Assembly: GCA_000231825.2 (NCBI GenBank)
Contig: JH720301.1
Coordinates: 610,874 to 674,873, forward strand
Source: Tetrahymena elliotti 4EA
Lineage: Eukaryota > Ciliophora > Oligohymenophorea > Hymenostomatida > Tetrahymenidae
Direction: 5' to 3'
DNA length: 64,000 bases
Shown piece after piece: positions 47,979-59,597 of this stretch; position 1 is the first letter of the stretch; each line of letters begins with the position of its first letter. Both the position numbers and the translations under genes were made by a program. The notes under the pieces are model-generated. The model was not told the origin of the DNA. It ran no database searches and saw only the letters and a program-made list of their open reading frames with translations.

Positions 47979-49414
47979 ATGTCTTATACTGAAGTTATTA
48001 ACGAAGAAACATTTAAATTTATTTAAAAATCTACTGAGCTCATTTTACAGTTTAGGGATTTTGAAAAGCACACCTACTAAAATTAATATGGCTTGGGGAC
48101 GGGAGCTTAAGAGTAAAATTATTTAAAGCGTACAAATGCTTAAAATAATAATAATGCAATCAACAACAACAATAATAATTTATTTGATTAACAATTTTAA
48201 CTGATTAACTAAACATTCTTTGGATTTATAAGAAAGCATGCATAAAATTTTTAAAATTGGACTACTCCAGAGTAAAAAGAACTCACAATAGAAATTTTTG
48301 GCTAAAATAAACTACAATCAGCCAATCAATAGCAATCTAGTACTTTAAATTAAAATCCCCAGTAAAATCCAAACTAATAAGGTGGGATATTTTAAGGATT
48401 AGGGATGCAAGCTGAAAGTTATAAACTAGAAGAATGGAAATTTGCTTTTCGTCACCTAAATAATGAAGAAGAGTCCTCTAATTAATTTTAAAGAGTAATG
48501 AATCCTTAGCAATTTGTTATGAATTTAAGTATTTTAACTAGGAGTATATTAAGTTTATTAACTAATACGCCTGTTTTTAAATGCAGATAATTTTTGAAAA
48601 CTAGTAGAAGAGTTCATTTTACCAAAGGAACAGTAAATGAGTTTGATTTAAATTTTTAGAAAGTCCCTTTATAATTAGAAGTCTTCTCAAAAAAGATTTA
48701 CCTTCTTCACCATGTATTTGAAATTTAAGTTAAATACTTAGTAGAGTAAGAGGATTCATATAAAATTAGTTCTGAGTCTCCTCGCTTTGCTTCAAATAAG
48801 ATTAAACAGGGGAATTTGTAGCTAGCTAATTAGTTTTCTTAATTTTCTATTTATTCTCATGTAGATAGCTCAGGGTAATCTTTTTCAATAGCACAAGTTA
48901 ATGAATTAAGCAAACAACAATCTCAAACTAATAAAGTTGAATAAAAAGAATAGCTTAAGCAATCTAACATTACAAACCAATCAATATTTGATATTGATTT
49001 CTCCTCTGAATCAAATTTTAGTCCAAGAAATTCTTATTCTCCACCCTATTTCCCTACAGGAAAATAATAAGCTCCACCTAAAAAATACAGTGAAGACTTA
49101 ACAGTTCTAGCTTAAAATAAGAACACAGTAAATTTTATCTAACAAAGTAAGTTAAAAATTTATTTGTATGAAAAATTAATTCAATTAAAAAATAATTTAA
49201 AGATAATAGAGATAAATCGAACACAATCAATTAAAATGCTATATAAGAGATAGAAGAAATTCCTTTGGCTGCTAGAAGAAACACAGAGTGTTTAAACAAA
49301 AAAGATCGTATTTAAGGCCAACTTGATGAGCTATTGGATAAATTAATCTAAATTGGAGATCCTTTCAAAGGAAAAAAGCAACTATAAGATGTACTTTAAT
49401 CATTTTTAGTTTGA
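47979..49414 (+). CDS. Atg13-like HORMA-domain protein (autophagy initiation complex), 459 aa
   Basis: Exon 1 is 47979-49146; exon 2 starts at 49203 (or 49210) and ends at TGA 49412-49414. The N-terminal 270 residues fit the Atg13 HORMA order. A helix FKFIQKSTELILQFRDF comes first, then an Asn-rich loop. ELTIEIFGQ follows, where Atg13 has the strand before its Glu-Trp motif, and then YKLEEWKFAF. The helix NLSILTRSILSLLTNTPVFK comes next, matching the LLRSLYSLLRLLPAY signature. KIYLLHHVFEIQVKYLV ends the domain. The rest is disordered and Ser/Gln-rich, closing with LDELLDKLIQIGDPF. Atg13 links Atg1/ULK kinase to scaffold subunits and is phosphorylated by TORC1 under good nutrition; its tail normally carries these sites. 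The HORMA assignment is by pattern only. A different HORMA protein is possible. Confidence 0.55.
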
Positions 49415-50428
49415 CATAGTAATAACTCAAAAATGAAATTAAAATATAAACCAATTCATTTTTTAAATTATAAATAAAATAAATTTTGATGGTGAATTGG
49501 AGGATAAATATTTTGAAAATAATGAAAGTTGTCTTGAAAAAGATTTATTTTTTTGAATTGTATTTAAAATAATAATTAATTTTTCAAATTCAAAATTAAA
49601 TTATTCTATTATTAATTTTTATGGATTTTTAATCTTAAAATTGACATAAATCAATTAATATTTTAAATTCAATTTAATTTCTCAAATAAGTTTAAAAAAT
49701 TGTTTTATTAAATATGAAAATCTATTTAAAATAATTATTTAGTTTAGAGCAATGTTGATTCATTTTAGATATTTTAACATAAAAGTTGTTTTTTTTAAAT
49801 TCAAACAAAAATAGTTGAAAAATAAATAATTGAGATGTTAATTTCAGCCAAAGTTTTAATGGTTAATACATTTTTAATAATAAAATATTATTATTGAATT
49901 TTAATTTCATTTAATTTCTTTTTCAAGAATAAAATATTATTTTATTAATTTTGATTTTTATTCTAAAACTAAATATTTATTAAATAAAAACTTCATACTA
50001 AATTTACAAATAAATAATATATTAAATTGACTTTTTTAATTTATCTTCATTTAACTAACTAATTAAATAAATTAATTTTCAAACATCATATAATTAGTTT
50101 TAATTTTATTAAAAGCTAAATATAAATTGAAATATTCATTTTTTATTTACTCTTCTTCTTCATTTTTTATATAAAATTGAAAGGATTTAAATTTAATAAA
50201 AAAACTATGAAAAATTTTCAAAATTAAAAATAATTTTAAGCAATTAAAAATGATTTAATTTAAGATACAGTCAACATTTTTTGGATACAATTGCTGTAAA
50301 GCTGAAACAAATTATTTAAATTCTATCTAAAATATTTTATCAATATATAATTAAACCTTGTTAATAAATTTGATATAAAAATAAATTTTATATAGTGTAA
50401 TTTATTTTTATAAAGTGAACCTCTTTAT
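49415..50428. other. A+T-rich intergenic region
   Basis: About 1 kb of spacer between the 3' ends of convergent genes, among the most A+T-rich of the window. No open frame of coding character, repeat or RNA motif was seen. Confidence 0.55.
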
Positions 50429-50755
50429 TCATTAGCATGCCTATTATTCGGCTTGTTGCTCAGGTAAATCTTCAGCCTCAATTTTAGTTAGGTTCTAAAG
50501 AGCACTGATATCACTATTGTCGCATTAATGTGACGAAAGAGACGAACTTTACGAAAGATCGAATTCAGAGGAGGAGGAGGGAGAAGATCCTGCTTTAATA
50601 GAATTAAGCAATTAGTAAAGGATAGCATCGCCTGATGGAATAAGATTCTTAAGCACATCTAAATTGATCATTTAGGAGATAAGAGGGATCAAAAACTTAA
50701 ATTGTCCTTCAATATCAATTAGCATTCTCTTAATTTGAACGTATTAGGGATTCAT
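50429..50755 (-). CDS. Small unknown protein, 108 aa, with Ser-rich acidic tail
   Basis: From ATG 50755 the frame runs to TGA 50431-50429 without introns. It begins MNPQYVQIKRMLIDIEGQFK, continues as an amphipathic helical part (PLISQMINLDVLKNLIPSGD) and ends in a Ser-rich stretch and an acidic tail (LTKIEAEDLPEQQAEQQA). G+C content is well above the spacer on both sides. The plus strand of the same interval is also partly open (SEEEEGEDPALIELSN), but it lacks a start and stop in one frame, so the minus strand is preferred. The frame remains open upstream of the Met as far as about 50,830, so an upstream exon is possible. I do not recognise the family. Confidence 0.55.
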
Positions 50756-53058
50756 ATGAGAAAGCAAGTGAATTTGTTAGGATCTTTTAAGGATTTGACA
50801 ATAATTCCATTTTTAAGTTAACCCTATTTTTTAAAATAAATTTGAATAAAAAAATATATGTTTAATATTTAAATTAATAAATTTAAACTGATAATTGATT
50901 AATTAAAAATATCAAAAATCTAAATTAAAAAAAAGTTAATTATTTTCAATTGTTAAAACAAATTATTCATTTTTTAAATTCTTTGTTGAATTTAAGAGGC
51001 TTATCAAATATTATTCCAATTTTTTCAAATATCAAATGAGAAAGAAAAAAATTTAAAAATGAAAATTTTGCACACAAATTCTTAAATATTTTTTATTGTG
51101 CTTCAAAAATCCAAAATAATAGCAAAATCTATTAAAAAAAACTGCGATGATAATATAGTATCATAAAATAAATAAATATCTATGAATCTTGCAAAAGGGG
51201 ATAGAAAATTTGGAAAAGATAAAGAGCTGCGCTGTCTATCAGATTATTAGATGCTGCTGTATATTTTGACAAAATTATCAAAAAGAAGAAATAAAAGTAG
51301 AAATAGGCTGATTTTATTATATTTTGAAGTCTGAGCAAGTGTGAAGAATTTATTTTCATAAATAATCGCTTTGCTGACGATTTAATAATTTTTTTCTTTT
51401 AAAACCTTATAATTAATTCTTTCATGGATGGTTGAAAAAATTTATTGATTTTGCATGAGTAAATTATAAAATTTGAACTTCTTCTAAAGGGTTTTCGATT
51501 AATATTTGAGTTTTTTCTTGTTTTCTTGTTCTTTTCTATTCCTATTACTTCTTCTCTTATTTTCATAGTGAATTAGAATATCATGTTTACATTTAAAATT
51601 ATTTTTTAAATCAATTTAATGAGAGCGAGGAGGAATAAAAAAGATGCTATTTTTTAAATTAGTAGAAACTCTATAAGTTTTTTGCTCAAAAAGTCCAACC
51701 TTCATCGAAAAGTATCATCAGAAAAGAAAATTATTTATTTTCGTTGAGGAGAAATTTCTTTGATCTAATTACTTAATATCCACTTTAACAAAATATTCAA
51801 AAGTATATATTTTCTCTCTAAAATAGCAAAATAGAAGTAAAAAATGGTGATTTGTAGTGATATAACTACAAAAATTTGATCGAAATTGTAAACAAATTTG
51901 AGGGATTGTATCTAACTGTTATAAGAATTTAAAATTCTGGTAGAAAATAATGCAAATATAGAGAAATACAATTATAAGGGGATTAATAGCGTTATATAAT
52001 ATATAAAATATGGCAATATTGTTTATGTTTTCTATTTATTTTTAGGCATTAATTCTCATTTACTACTTCACTATGTCACAATTCTGTTCTTTTATTGTTA
52101 ATTCAGTTATTTATGAGCTGATTAATGTATTGATAAATGATTGAATGCTTCTTTTTATCTGAAATAAGTATGCTTGTTAGATACAATTTATTGCCTATTC
52201 AGAAAAAAGAAGGTTGTATGAAAAGAATTGATTATGTGTGCTATTCAATGAGAGAAATTATTATTTGGGGGTTTGTATCTATGGAAAGATATGAGTGTTT
52301 ATTTAGTGGAGATTGATTTAGTTAGGGGGTGTAATTAATTGATGAAGAAATTTTAGAGTTTTCGAAGAGGTAGTTAATCAATAATATGCTGATGGTGGTT
52401 TAAAATATTCCATCATTTTTTTTTTCATTTTTGTATTTAAAAAAAGATGAATGAATGTATGAATATATGTTTAAACTCTCTTCTAATGTTTGTTTTTATA
52501 CTGATTTATCCCTTTTTAATTCTAAAAATTTCATGCATTCGTACAGGTGATTAGATGATGTAAAAAGAATCAAAAATGAAAATAAACGTGCTAACGACGA
52601 TACTAACTACCATTACCATCAACATATTTGTTAAGTAAGTATTCAAGAATAAATTGGAATTTTTAAAAGTAAGCCTCCAAATTATATATACAATAACCTC
52701 ATCTAATGATCTAATCCAAAGCTCGTTCAAGCTCGAGAATAAATACCTCTTAATTTCAATATTATCATTTTTTTTTCCTTCTTAAAAATCAATCTTAAAT
52801 TCATAACTTTCTCCTTCCCATAAATTGACAAGAATCCCTCTCAGACATAATTACTTATTTATTTATTGATCGATCTTAAACTGACTTACTTATTTTTATA
52901 AGCAGTAAGCTTTTTACCTATAACTTCAAGAAAACCAAATCTGCAGGTTAAAACCTTACAGATAGATAGAGAGATAAATTTTATAATGGTAAATTCTATT
53001 TATAATTTTTATATATGTGAGTTATTTGATGAGAGATAAAGAGAATCTCTGTATTTGA
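50756..53058. other. Long intergenic region with patches of higher G+C and two short ORFs
   Basis: About 2.3 kb. Two places stand out. A 50-codon ORF at 51182-51334 (plus) reads MNLAKGDRKFGKDKELRCLS and is possibly chance. Around 52,550-52,640 several frames on both strands look coding, including DDVKRIKNENKRANDDTNYH followed by a GTAAGT donor-like site. Short G runs occur near 52,267 and 52,328. None resolves into a full gene by eye. The region should also hold the 3' UTR of the gene at 53059 and the promoter of the gene at 50755. Confidence 0.35.
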
Positions 53059-54732
53059 TCAAAGCTAGTTTTGTTTGCAATTATTCATTGCTTGCATGCT
53101 TTAGAGCAAAAGTAAATTAGTAGAGTTAGCATACTAGGCGTAGTTCTTTGAAACTAATTATGGATGAAATACAGTTTGTTATTGAGAAGATTCTCCTTAA
53201 GAGCAGTGAATGGGAGAAGAAGAGGGCGAAGAGTACAAAGAAGTAGGTGATTGATTAAAATGTTGAGCAGGAGAGTAAGAAGTCCCAGCATTGCTTAAAG
53301 TTGCATACTGGTTAAGAAGGTTACTTTAGTAAGCGTTTTAATTGAAATTTGAGGATTAGTTAAGGAAAATTTGCTATCTAGACTATTGTTAAGAGCATGG
53401 AAAATTGAATTAAACGTTAGAATATGGTTATTGTAATTGTTGTTGAAGTTAAAGCTATTGTTGTTGAATCTACATAACACGAAGTGATTGAAATAATTGT
53501 TATTATTGAGTAGTACCTCTTAAAAGAGAAGTGGCGGATTAGAGGGTAATGTCCTTAAGAGAAATGGGATCTTTCTTATAAATATCAGCAATTAATTCAG
53601 CTGCATGTGCAGGAGCGCGCTCAAACACTTTAAAGGCCTTGCCTAAACACATGGTTTAGTAGGAGTTTTTGGAGAGCAAGTTTTATTTAGAAAGATTCAA
53701 AAACATCTTCAAAATAATATGAAGTTAAGAAGTAATTGTGCGAGGATTCTCAAGGAGATCACAAAGCACGGGAACTAAATTATATTTTTGAATCTCTTTT
53801 AAGGATAATTTAATCTTATCCAGGGTATAATTTAAACATCCTACAGCCTAAAGAAGTGTTGTAGTGTCGCTCTTTGACAAATCATGCAGACGGTAAATTG
53901 CTTCTAAGAATTTGTCCTTAGCATTTCTAATAAGTCCAAATTGGGCAATTTTATCCTTACTCTTTGCAAAAAGAGTATAGAAAGCAAGTAACATTTTCCA
54001 CATCTCAGCAACTAAATTTTCGCTAGGAGCAAAATCTTCAACATCGATTTCCAAAATCTTTTTCATGAAATCCTTAGAAATTAGCTTTTCACGCATGGTG
54101 ATAATGGAGTCCTTTTCTTTAAGGACATCAGCAGGATTCTAAGAGGCAGCACTACCCTTCTTAGGAGCACAAACAGTTTCAGTAGGATGACGAGTGGCCA
54201 TCAAGAGTTTGTAGATGAAAACGAGAGTTTGGTATTCGTGATTTTGAGAGTTTGCATTAGCAGAGCTTTCAGAGGAGCTTGAAGAGATATCACTTAATTG
54301 AACGAAATATTAACCAAGAATTTAAAATATATTTTTTGAGTTTGTAATGAAATCTTCCCTGTAATTAGAATCAACACAAAGAATCATATTTGACATAAAT
54401 ATGCAAATTCTCATTAATTCAGCACAGTCAAATTGGCTGGAGCCTTCAATAATTTCAACGATTCCGCGAATGAGGATCTTAACTTCGTTGACATTTTCGC
54501 TATTAGCTTCAGTCTTCTTGTATGATTCATGATTACTGTGAATTCTTTCATACATTCTCAAAAGGGTCTGCTTATTCTTTTTGATACTGACGTTGGTCCC
54601 AACAGACAATAAATCTATTTTATTTTTTAAACATAAAAATTTTAATATCATTTCACTTTAAAAATCAATAATATTTCTGCGAACGATGCGAAAATAGTGT
54701 TTTCCACCATTCTTTATAATTATTTTATTCAT
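53059..54732 (-). CDS. Unknown helical protein with Gln-rich C-terminal tail, 543 aa
   Basis: Exon 1 (54732-54657) begins MNKIIIKNGGKHYFRIVRRN. A 42-nt intron (54656-54615) joins in phase to exon 2 (54614-53059, TGA 53061-53059). The first 390 residues look like stacked helices, without obvious low complexity apart from a Ser run near residue 145. Examples are LLRMYERIHSNHESYKKTEA, ILIRGIVEIIEGSSQFDCAE, LVAEMWKMLLAFYTLFAKSK, LLQAVGCLNYTLDKIKLSLK and LVPVLCDLLENPRTITSQLH. The last looks like an armadillo- or HEAT-type repeat. The tail is poly-Gln-like and then Ser/Asn-rich, ending in CKQNQL. There is no catalytic motif, signal peptide or membrane helix. A scaffold role is a guess from the helical repeat look only. 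A standard-code reading splits the gene because TAG and TAA codons are used throughout. I do not recognise the family. Confidence 0.75.
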
Positions 54733-56319
54733 TTAATTTTAATATTTACCCAAATAGGATGAGGGACCTACATACTAGGTTTAACTTTCTTAATCTTCCA
54801 TTTTTATTTAAATTTTTTTCAATAAATTGTTGGGGAAATAGCTTTTATGGAGAGCAGAGGTCTCACAAGTTTTCTTTCTAGGTTAAAAGTTTTTTTTATT
54901 TGCTTTTATTCGATTATTAGTGTTGGTTGCAAGGGATTAATAAAGGTGCCTTTAAAATCTTGTCTTATAGTCTTTTAAAGTTAATTAAAATAGGGTTTGT
55001 TTTTTTACAAATACTTTTTTTTTTAGAGTTTAGCAAGTTTCTTGATTAATTTTTGATTATATTCTTTTGTTTAAATCAAATTAATACTTCTCAAATTTTT
55101 TTGATTTTTGCATTTTTTGATAGACTCATTAATCTTTTATATTGATTTCCTTTATAAATTGATAAAAATTGCCGGAATTTATTAAGATACTCTATTTCTT
55201 TTAATAATTAATCTTATTGAAATGATAGTCAATATATAACAATTTCTTCTATTTATCAAAAGAATTTTTATAATAAATTTTCGTAATGCATCTCTTTAAA
55301 TTCTGTTATTCACCAAAATTAATAATCACTATTGTATGTCTAATTAATAATATATTTCTCATCAAAATTGCTCAAAGAACCATTTAATTAATAAAATATC
55401 TCATAATTGATAACATATTGATATCACAAAATACTTAAAACTTCCAGAAAATTCATTTATTCTTAATTAAAACCATATTTCATTAAAAAACCATCAGACA
55501 TTAATCATAAAAAGCACATTTAAAAAATTTATCTATTCAAAATAGGTAAAAACAAAAATAATTAATATTCTTAAAATAGACAAATAAGTGGTAAATATCC
55601 TTATCAAAAAAAAGTGAATTTACGAGCAAAAACATTTAATTTTTTTAAATTTTAATCTAAAAAGAAATTTTAATAGATTTTATTAATATTCTATTAAATA
55701 TTCACTTGTTGTTTTGTCTCAAACTTAAATTAAATTCTAAATAATATCCATTAAATTTTTTTTTTGATTAGAAGAATTAATTGTAATTTTTTTTAAGAAT
55801 CTCAGAATTAAAAAAAGATTATCAGAAAAAGCAGTGTTAAAATAAAAAACTAGCAGGATATTCACTCTTGCTGAAATGTAATCTTGAATACTATTTAAAG
55901 AAATCTGAGAAATTAATTAAAAAAAGAATAAATTATGTTGTTTTATCTATTTTAAGAGCTAATGAGTATAAAAAAATAATTAAAACAAACAAACAGATTG
56001 ATGATTGGAAGATCTATCTAAAATAAACTCAATTGAATCAGTTTATTGAAGAATTATTATAAATAATTTCTTTACTTTTACATTTATCTTTCAAGGATTA
56101 TTAGTATTTGTTTGGATTTTTTATTTGCTCCTTTTAAAAAAAATAATACAATAACATTTAGGATTTCTACTTGTGTCGTCAAGCCAAATTTATTGATTAA
56201 TTTTGATATACTTTTGATCATGATTGGCTCTTATTGATTTATTTATTATTATTTTTATATCTTCACTTAATTAACATTTTCAAATATTCTTTGTGGAGAA
56301 ATAATTTATGTGTTTTTGC
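54733..56319. other. A+T-rich intergenic region
   Basis: About 1.6 kb of A+T-rich spacer. It should hold the promoter of the gene at 54732 and the 3' UTR of the BRAP2-like gene. No supported ORF, RNA or repeat was found. Confidence 0.5.
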
Positions 56320-58370
56320 TCAATCTGCATAAAGCTTTTCATAAAGACAGCCTAGCTGCTATTCTAATAGCTGTAATTTTTGACTTTCTTATAATATTTC
56401 TTACTCAAGAGCAGATGAGAATTTATTATTAGGCTTTTATCCATTTAGTACCATCTCTGAGCTCATGACGCTTTAAAGAGCTTAAGATTATTGTTATGAT
56501 GATATTTGCTGCTTTTGTTCAAAGTGCTGTATATTATTTGAAATTCCTTTTATGAAGAGCTCTAGCTTTTCAATATCAGATTCCATCTCTTTGTTTTTAT
56601 CTGAAATAGTTTTGTGCTTCTTTGAGTTTGCTTCTCTTTATTTCTTAACCTTATCTCTTTTTTCTTTTAATATTTTCATCTCATTTTCTAACTCTGAAAT
56701 TTCAGTTTCTTTTTCTTTCTAAATATCTTCATTCTTTCTTTTCACATCCTCCAATTTTTTCTCAAAAAACTTTCTTTGTTCTTCCATCTGATGACTTATT
56801 ACATAGCAATATTCCCAGATAGCATTATCAACCCTATCAGATATAAATTTTTCTTAGTTATTTTCTGATATATCTCCTCCTTTAATTCCATTCCACTAAT
56901 CCCACAACATCATGTGATTATTATTTCTCATCTAATTTCTTTAAGAATTTTCATCTCTTGATAAAACAATTTCTTATTCATTTCCTCTTTATTAATCCTA
57001 AGTAATTACTTATCTATTTAAGCTCTCCTAAAGGGGCATTTACTTTTCAAAATTATTCATAATTATAGTCTTTCTGTTCTCTCCTTTCATGATTCTATGA
57101 ACAAACTTATCATCAAAATAGTCCCAGATTCTTTCACTCTATACCTCCATACTCAAGCAGTGTCCACTTTAATACCAATGATCTTTCGCATGTCCTTTCT
57201 TATATCTTCCACAACCCACATTACCACAAATCAGACATATCCAAAGTCCCTCAAAATCAGATTCATTACACTAATGACACTTTTATAATAATTATGAAAC
57301 ATTTTTGCTAACAAAATTATAATTTTGAAATAGATTAAAAATGTGTTAGTCAGAAAATTTTCTATTTTTAAAAATATAAATGCAAAAAATTATTGATGGT
57401 TATTATCTATTTTAAGAATAATAAATGGTCTACTTATTTCAATAAAGCATCTATTTGAATAATTGTCATAATTTGATAGCTAAAATGGTAGATATTAACA
57501 TTATTACCAATTAAATATAGTTCAAATATAAAAGAAATCTGTTAATTTTACTTAAAGTGTATCTCTTTCCATGCATGTATTACAAGCATTCTTTGCTTCA
57601 TTCCATCTTGCAGGTACATCATAAATAAATAAATTTAGAGCAATAGACAGTTAAAAACCAGAGACTGAGCTTTCTAATTTCTCAATACATAAAGGGCAAT
57701 TAGGTAACTCTATTAAATTTGCTCTTTGCTACTCCTCCATAGCATACTGAAGTTATTCAGTCTAAGTAAAGTAAGTAATAAATTAAAGAGAAATAATTAA
57801 CATATATTCTTCATTTTTTTCATTTATTGTATAGCAATTATATTCAGAAGTAAATAGCTCAGCTGCCTCTTTATCATTAAAGTAAATAATTATTGATTTC
57901 TTTTTAGGCTTTTCCCCATTAAATTCTTATAAAATTCTAATATTTTATACATGTTCATACTAATTTTCTAATGCCTTTGTCAAAAATCCTTCATGATTAA
58001 ACTCACTAGGTAAAGCAAAAATGTAAACAATATGTCTTTTTAGAGTTTCTTAAACCTATTTATTTTACATAATAGAAACATCTTTGAATAAAAGCACTTC
58101 TGCTTTCATAACACTTAAATCATAATCCTTCAAAAATTTTTTTTTAGTATCGCTAGCTAATTAGCTTTTAATTATTTTTTTTTGTGAAATTTCATCAATT
58201 TATAAATTATCTATTTCTTATTCTACATGTTTATTATTATTTTATCTACTAACTTGCTCTTTTTAATTTTCATTTACTCCAACAATCATCTCAAAAAATG
58301 GATCATAAATATCTATTTCCTTCTTGTCTGTTTGACATTCTCTGGAAATATCAATAAATAAATAATGCAT
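56320..58370 (-). CDS. BRAP2-like protein: RRM-like, degenerate RING, ZnF-UBP, coiled coil; 592 aa
   Basis: Exon 1 is 58370-57552 and exon 2 57279-56320 (TGA 56322-56320), both in phase. Domain order matches BRAP2/BRIZ proteins. After a Lys/Gln-rich start comes an RRM-like part ([20 protein letters not shown], then [17 protein letters not shown]). A RING position follows: [19 protein letters not shown] with Cys225 and Cys228, then only Cys263 and Cys266 (ACNTC). The ZnF-UBP domain is [43 protein letters not shown] and [14 protein letters not shown], with the usual Cys/His ligands. The C-terminal third is a long coiled coil (for example [20 protein letters not shown]). In animals and plants this family is a ubiquitin ligase that binds ubiquitin chains through the UBP finger. 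Here the RING's central Cys-His...His-Cys block is missing, so ligase activity is doubtful while ubiquitin binding looks intact. Family confident. Confidence 0.88.
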
Positions 58371-59597
58371 GCTTTTTAATCAAATGTAATTAATTTCTTT
58401 GTACACTAATCAAGATAAAAAAATAGCAGTAAGATTGTTTATCTATATCAATTAAAAATAATTACCAATAAAAAATATCAACTTTTTAGAATTTCATAAG
58501 AAAAAAAAAATATTTTAAAGTTTATTTTAAAAAATTGCTAAATTTTTTATCACATCAATAAAAAATAAATTAGTTCAAAATTAAAATCTAAAAATATTTA
58601 TTTATGCATTTTACTATTTAAAAAGAAAAAGATTCTTTTGAATTTATGAGTTTAATTACTATCAAACACATATGTTTACTGTAGGAATTATAGATTTATT
58701 CTAACTTTAGTTTACTTTTTCAAAAAAAAAACATAAATAGTTCTTATTGTCATATTATTTTTTTAGTGATTAAAAAATCTATTTCAAATTGGATAATTTC
58801 AAAATTAAAAGAAATAAAAATATTTTTTTAGTATACTAATAGATATTTTTTAAATATATTTAGTAACTTGCTAATACAAATTTTCGTTTTTTGAAATATC
58901 TATTTAGTCTAAATTTAGTCCAGCTTCAAAAAGAAATATAAAAAATATTTAAAACAAAATACAAAAATTAGTTTGAGAAAAAAATATGCAATATTTTTTA
59001 TGCAATAGAAAAGAAATTAAAAAAGAATTTTACATTTATCAGAAAAAAAATGATTAAAAAGTCTTTAAATTTTATTGATAGAATTTCTCATATATTTGTA
59101 AAATAATTTACAAAGAAAAGAATAAACTAAAATTTTTCAATTTAAAATGAATTTGTTTGAAATTTAAAATAATTTTGAGAAAAATCATAAAAGTTTATTT
59201 ATGAAATTTAAACTTGATGTATTGCTTAAAATTTAGATGCGTTTAAGAAAATAAATATAGACTTAAAAGTGATTGAATAAAATATATCTAATTTCTTACA
59301 TAGTTATTTTACATTGTGGATTAATCAAAATATTACTTGAAAAAGAGTTTTCATTTAGGATTTCTTGTAAACTAGTAAAAATTATATGAATAAATGAATT
59401 TTTAAATTAGGAAGCAATTAAATCTTTCAATTTGATTATTAATAAAAAATTAAAAACTAAGTACTCAAGTTAATTTATAAGTAAATAGATTTTGCTTCAG
59501 TTTAAGGAAGGAATAACCTAAATAGATCATTTTAAGTAATTGTTTAAATAGCTTATAAAGAATAGGAAATAAGTAAGATTTACAGGTTTTAAGCAAG
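58371..59597. other. A+T-rich spacer between divergent genes
   Basis: About 1.2 kb between the divergent BRAP2-like and membrane-protein genes. Long A and T runs, no coding frame of quality and no repeat beyond homopolymers. Both promoters must lie here. Confidence 0.5.
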
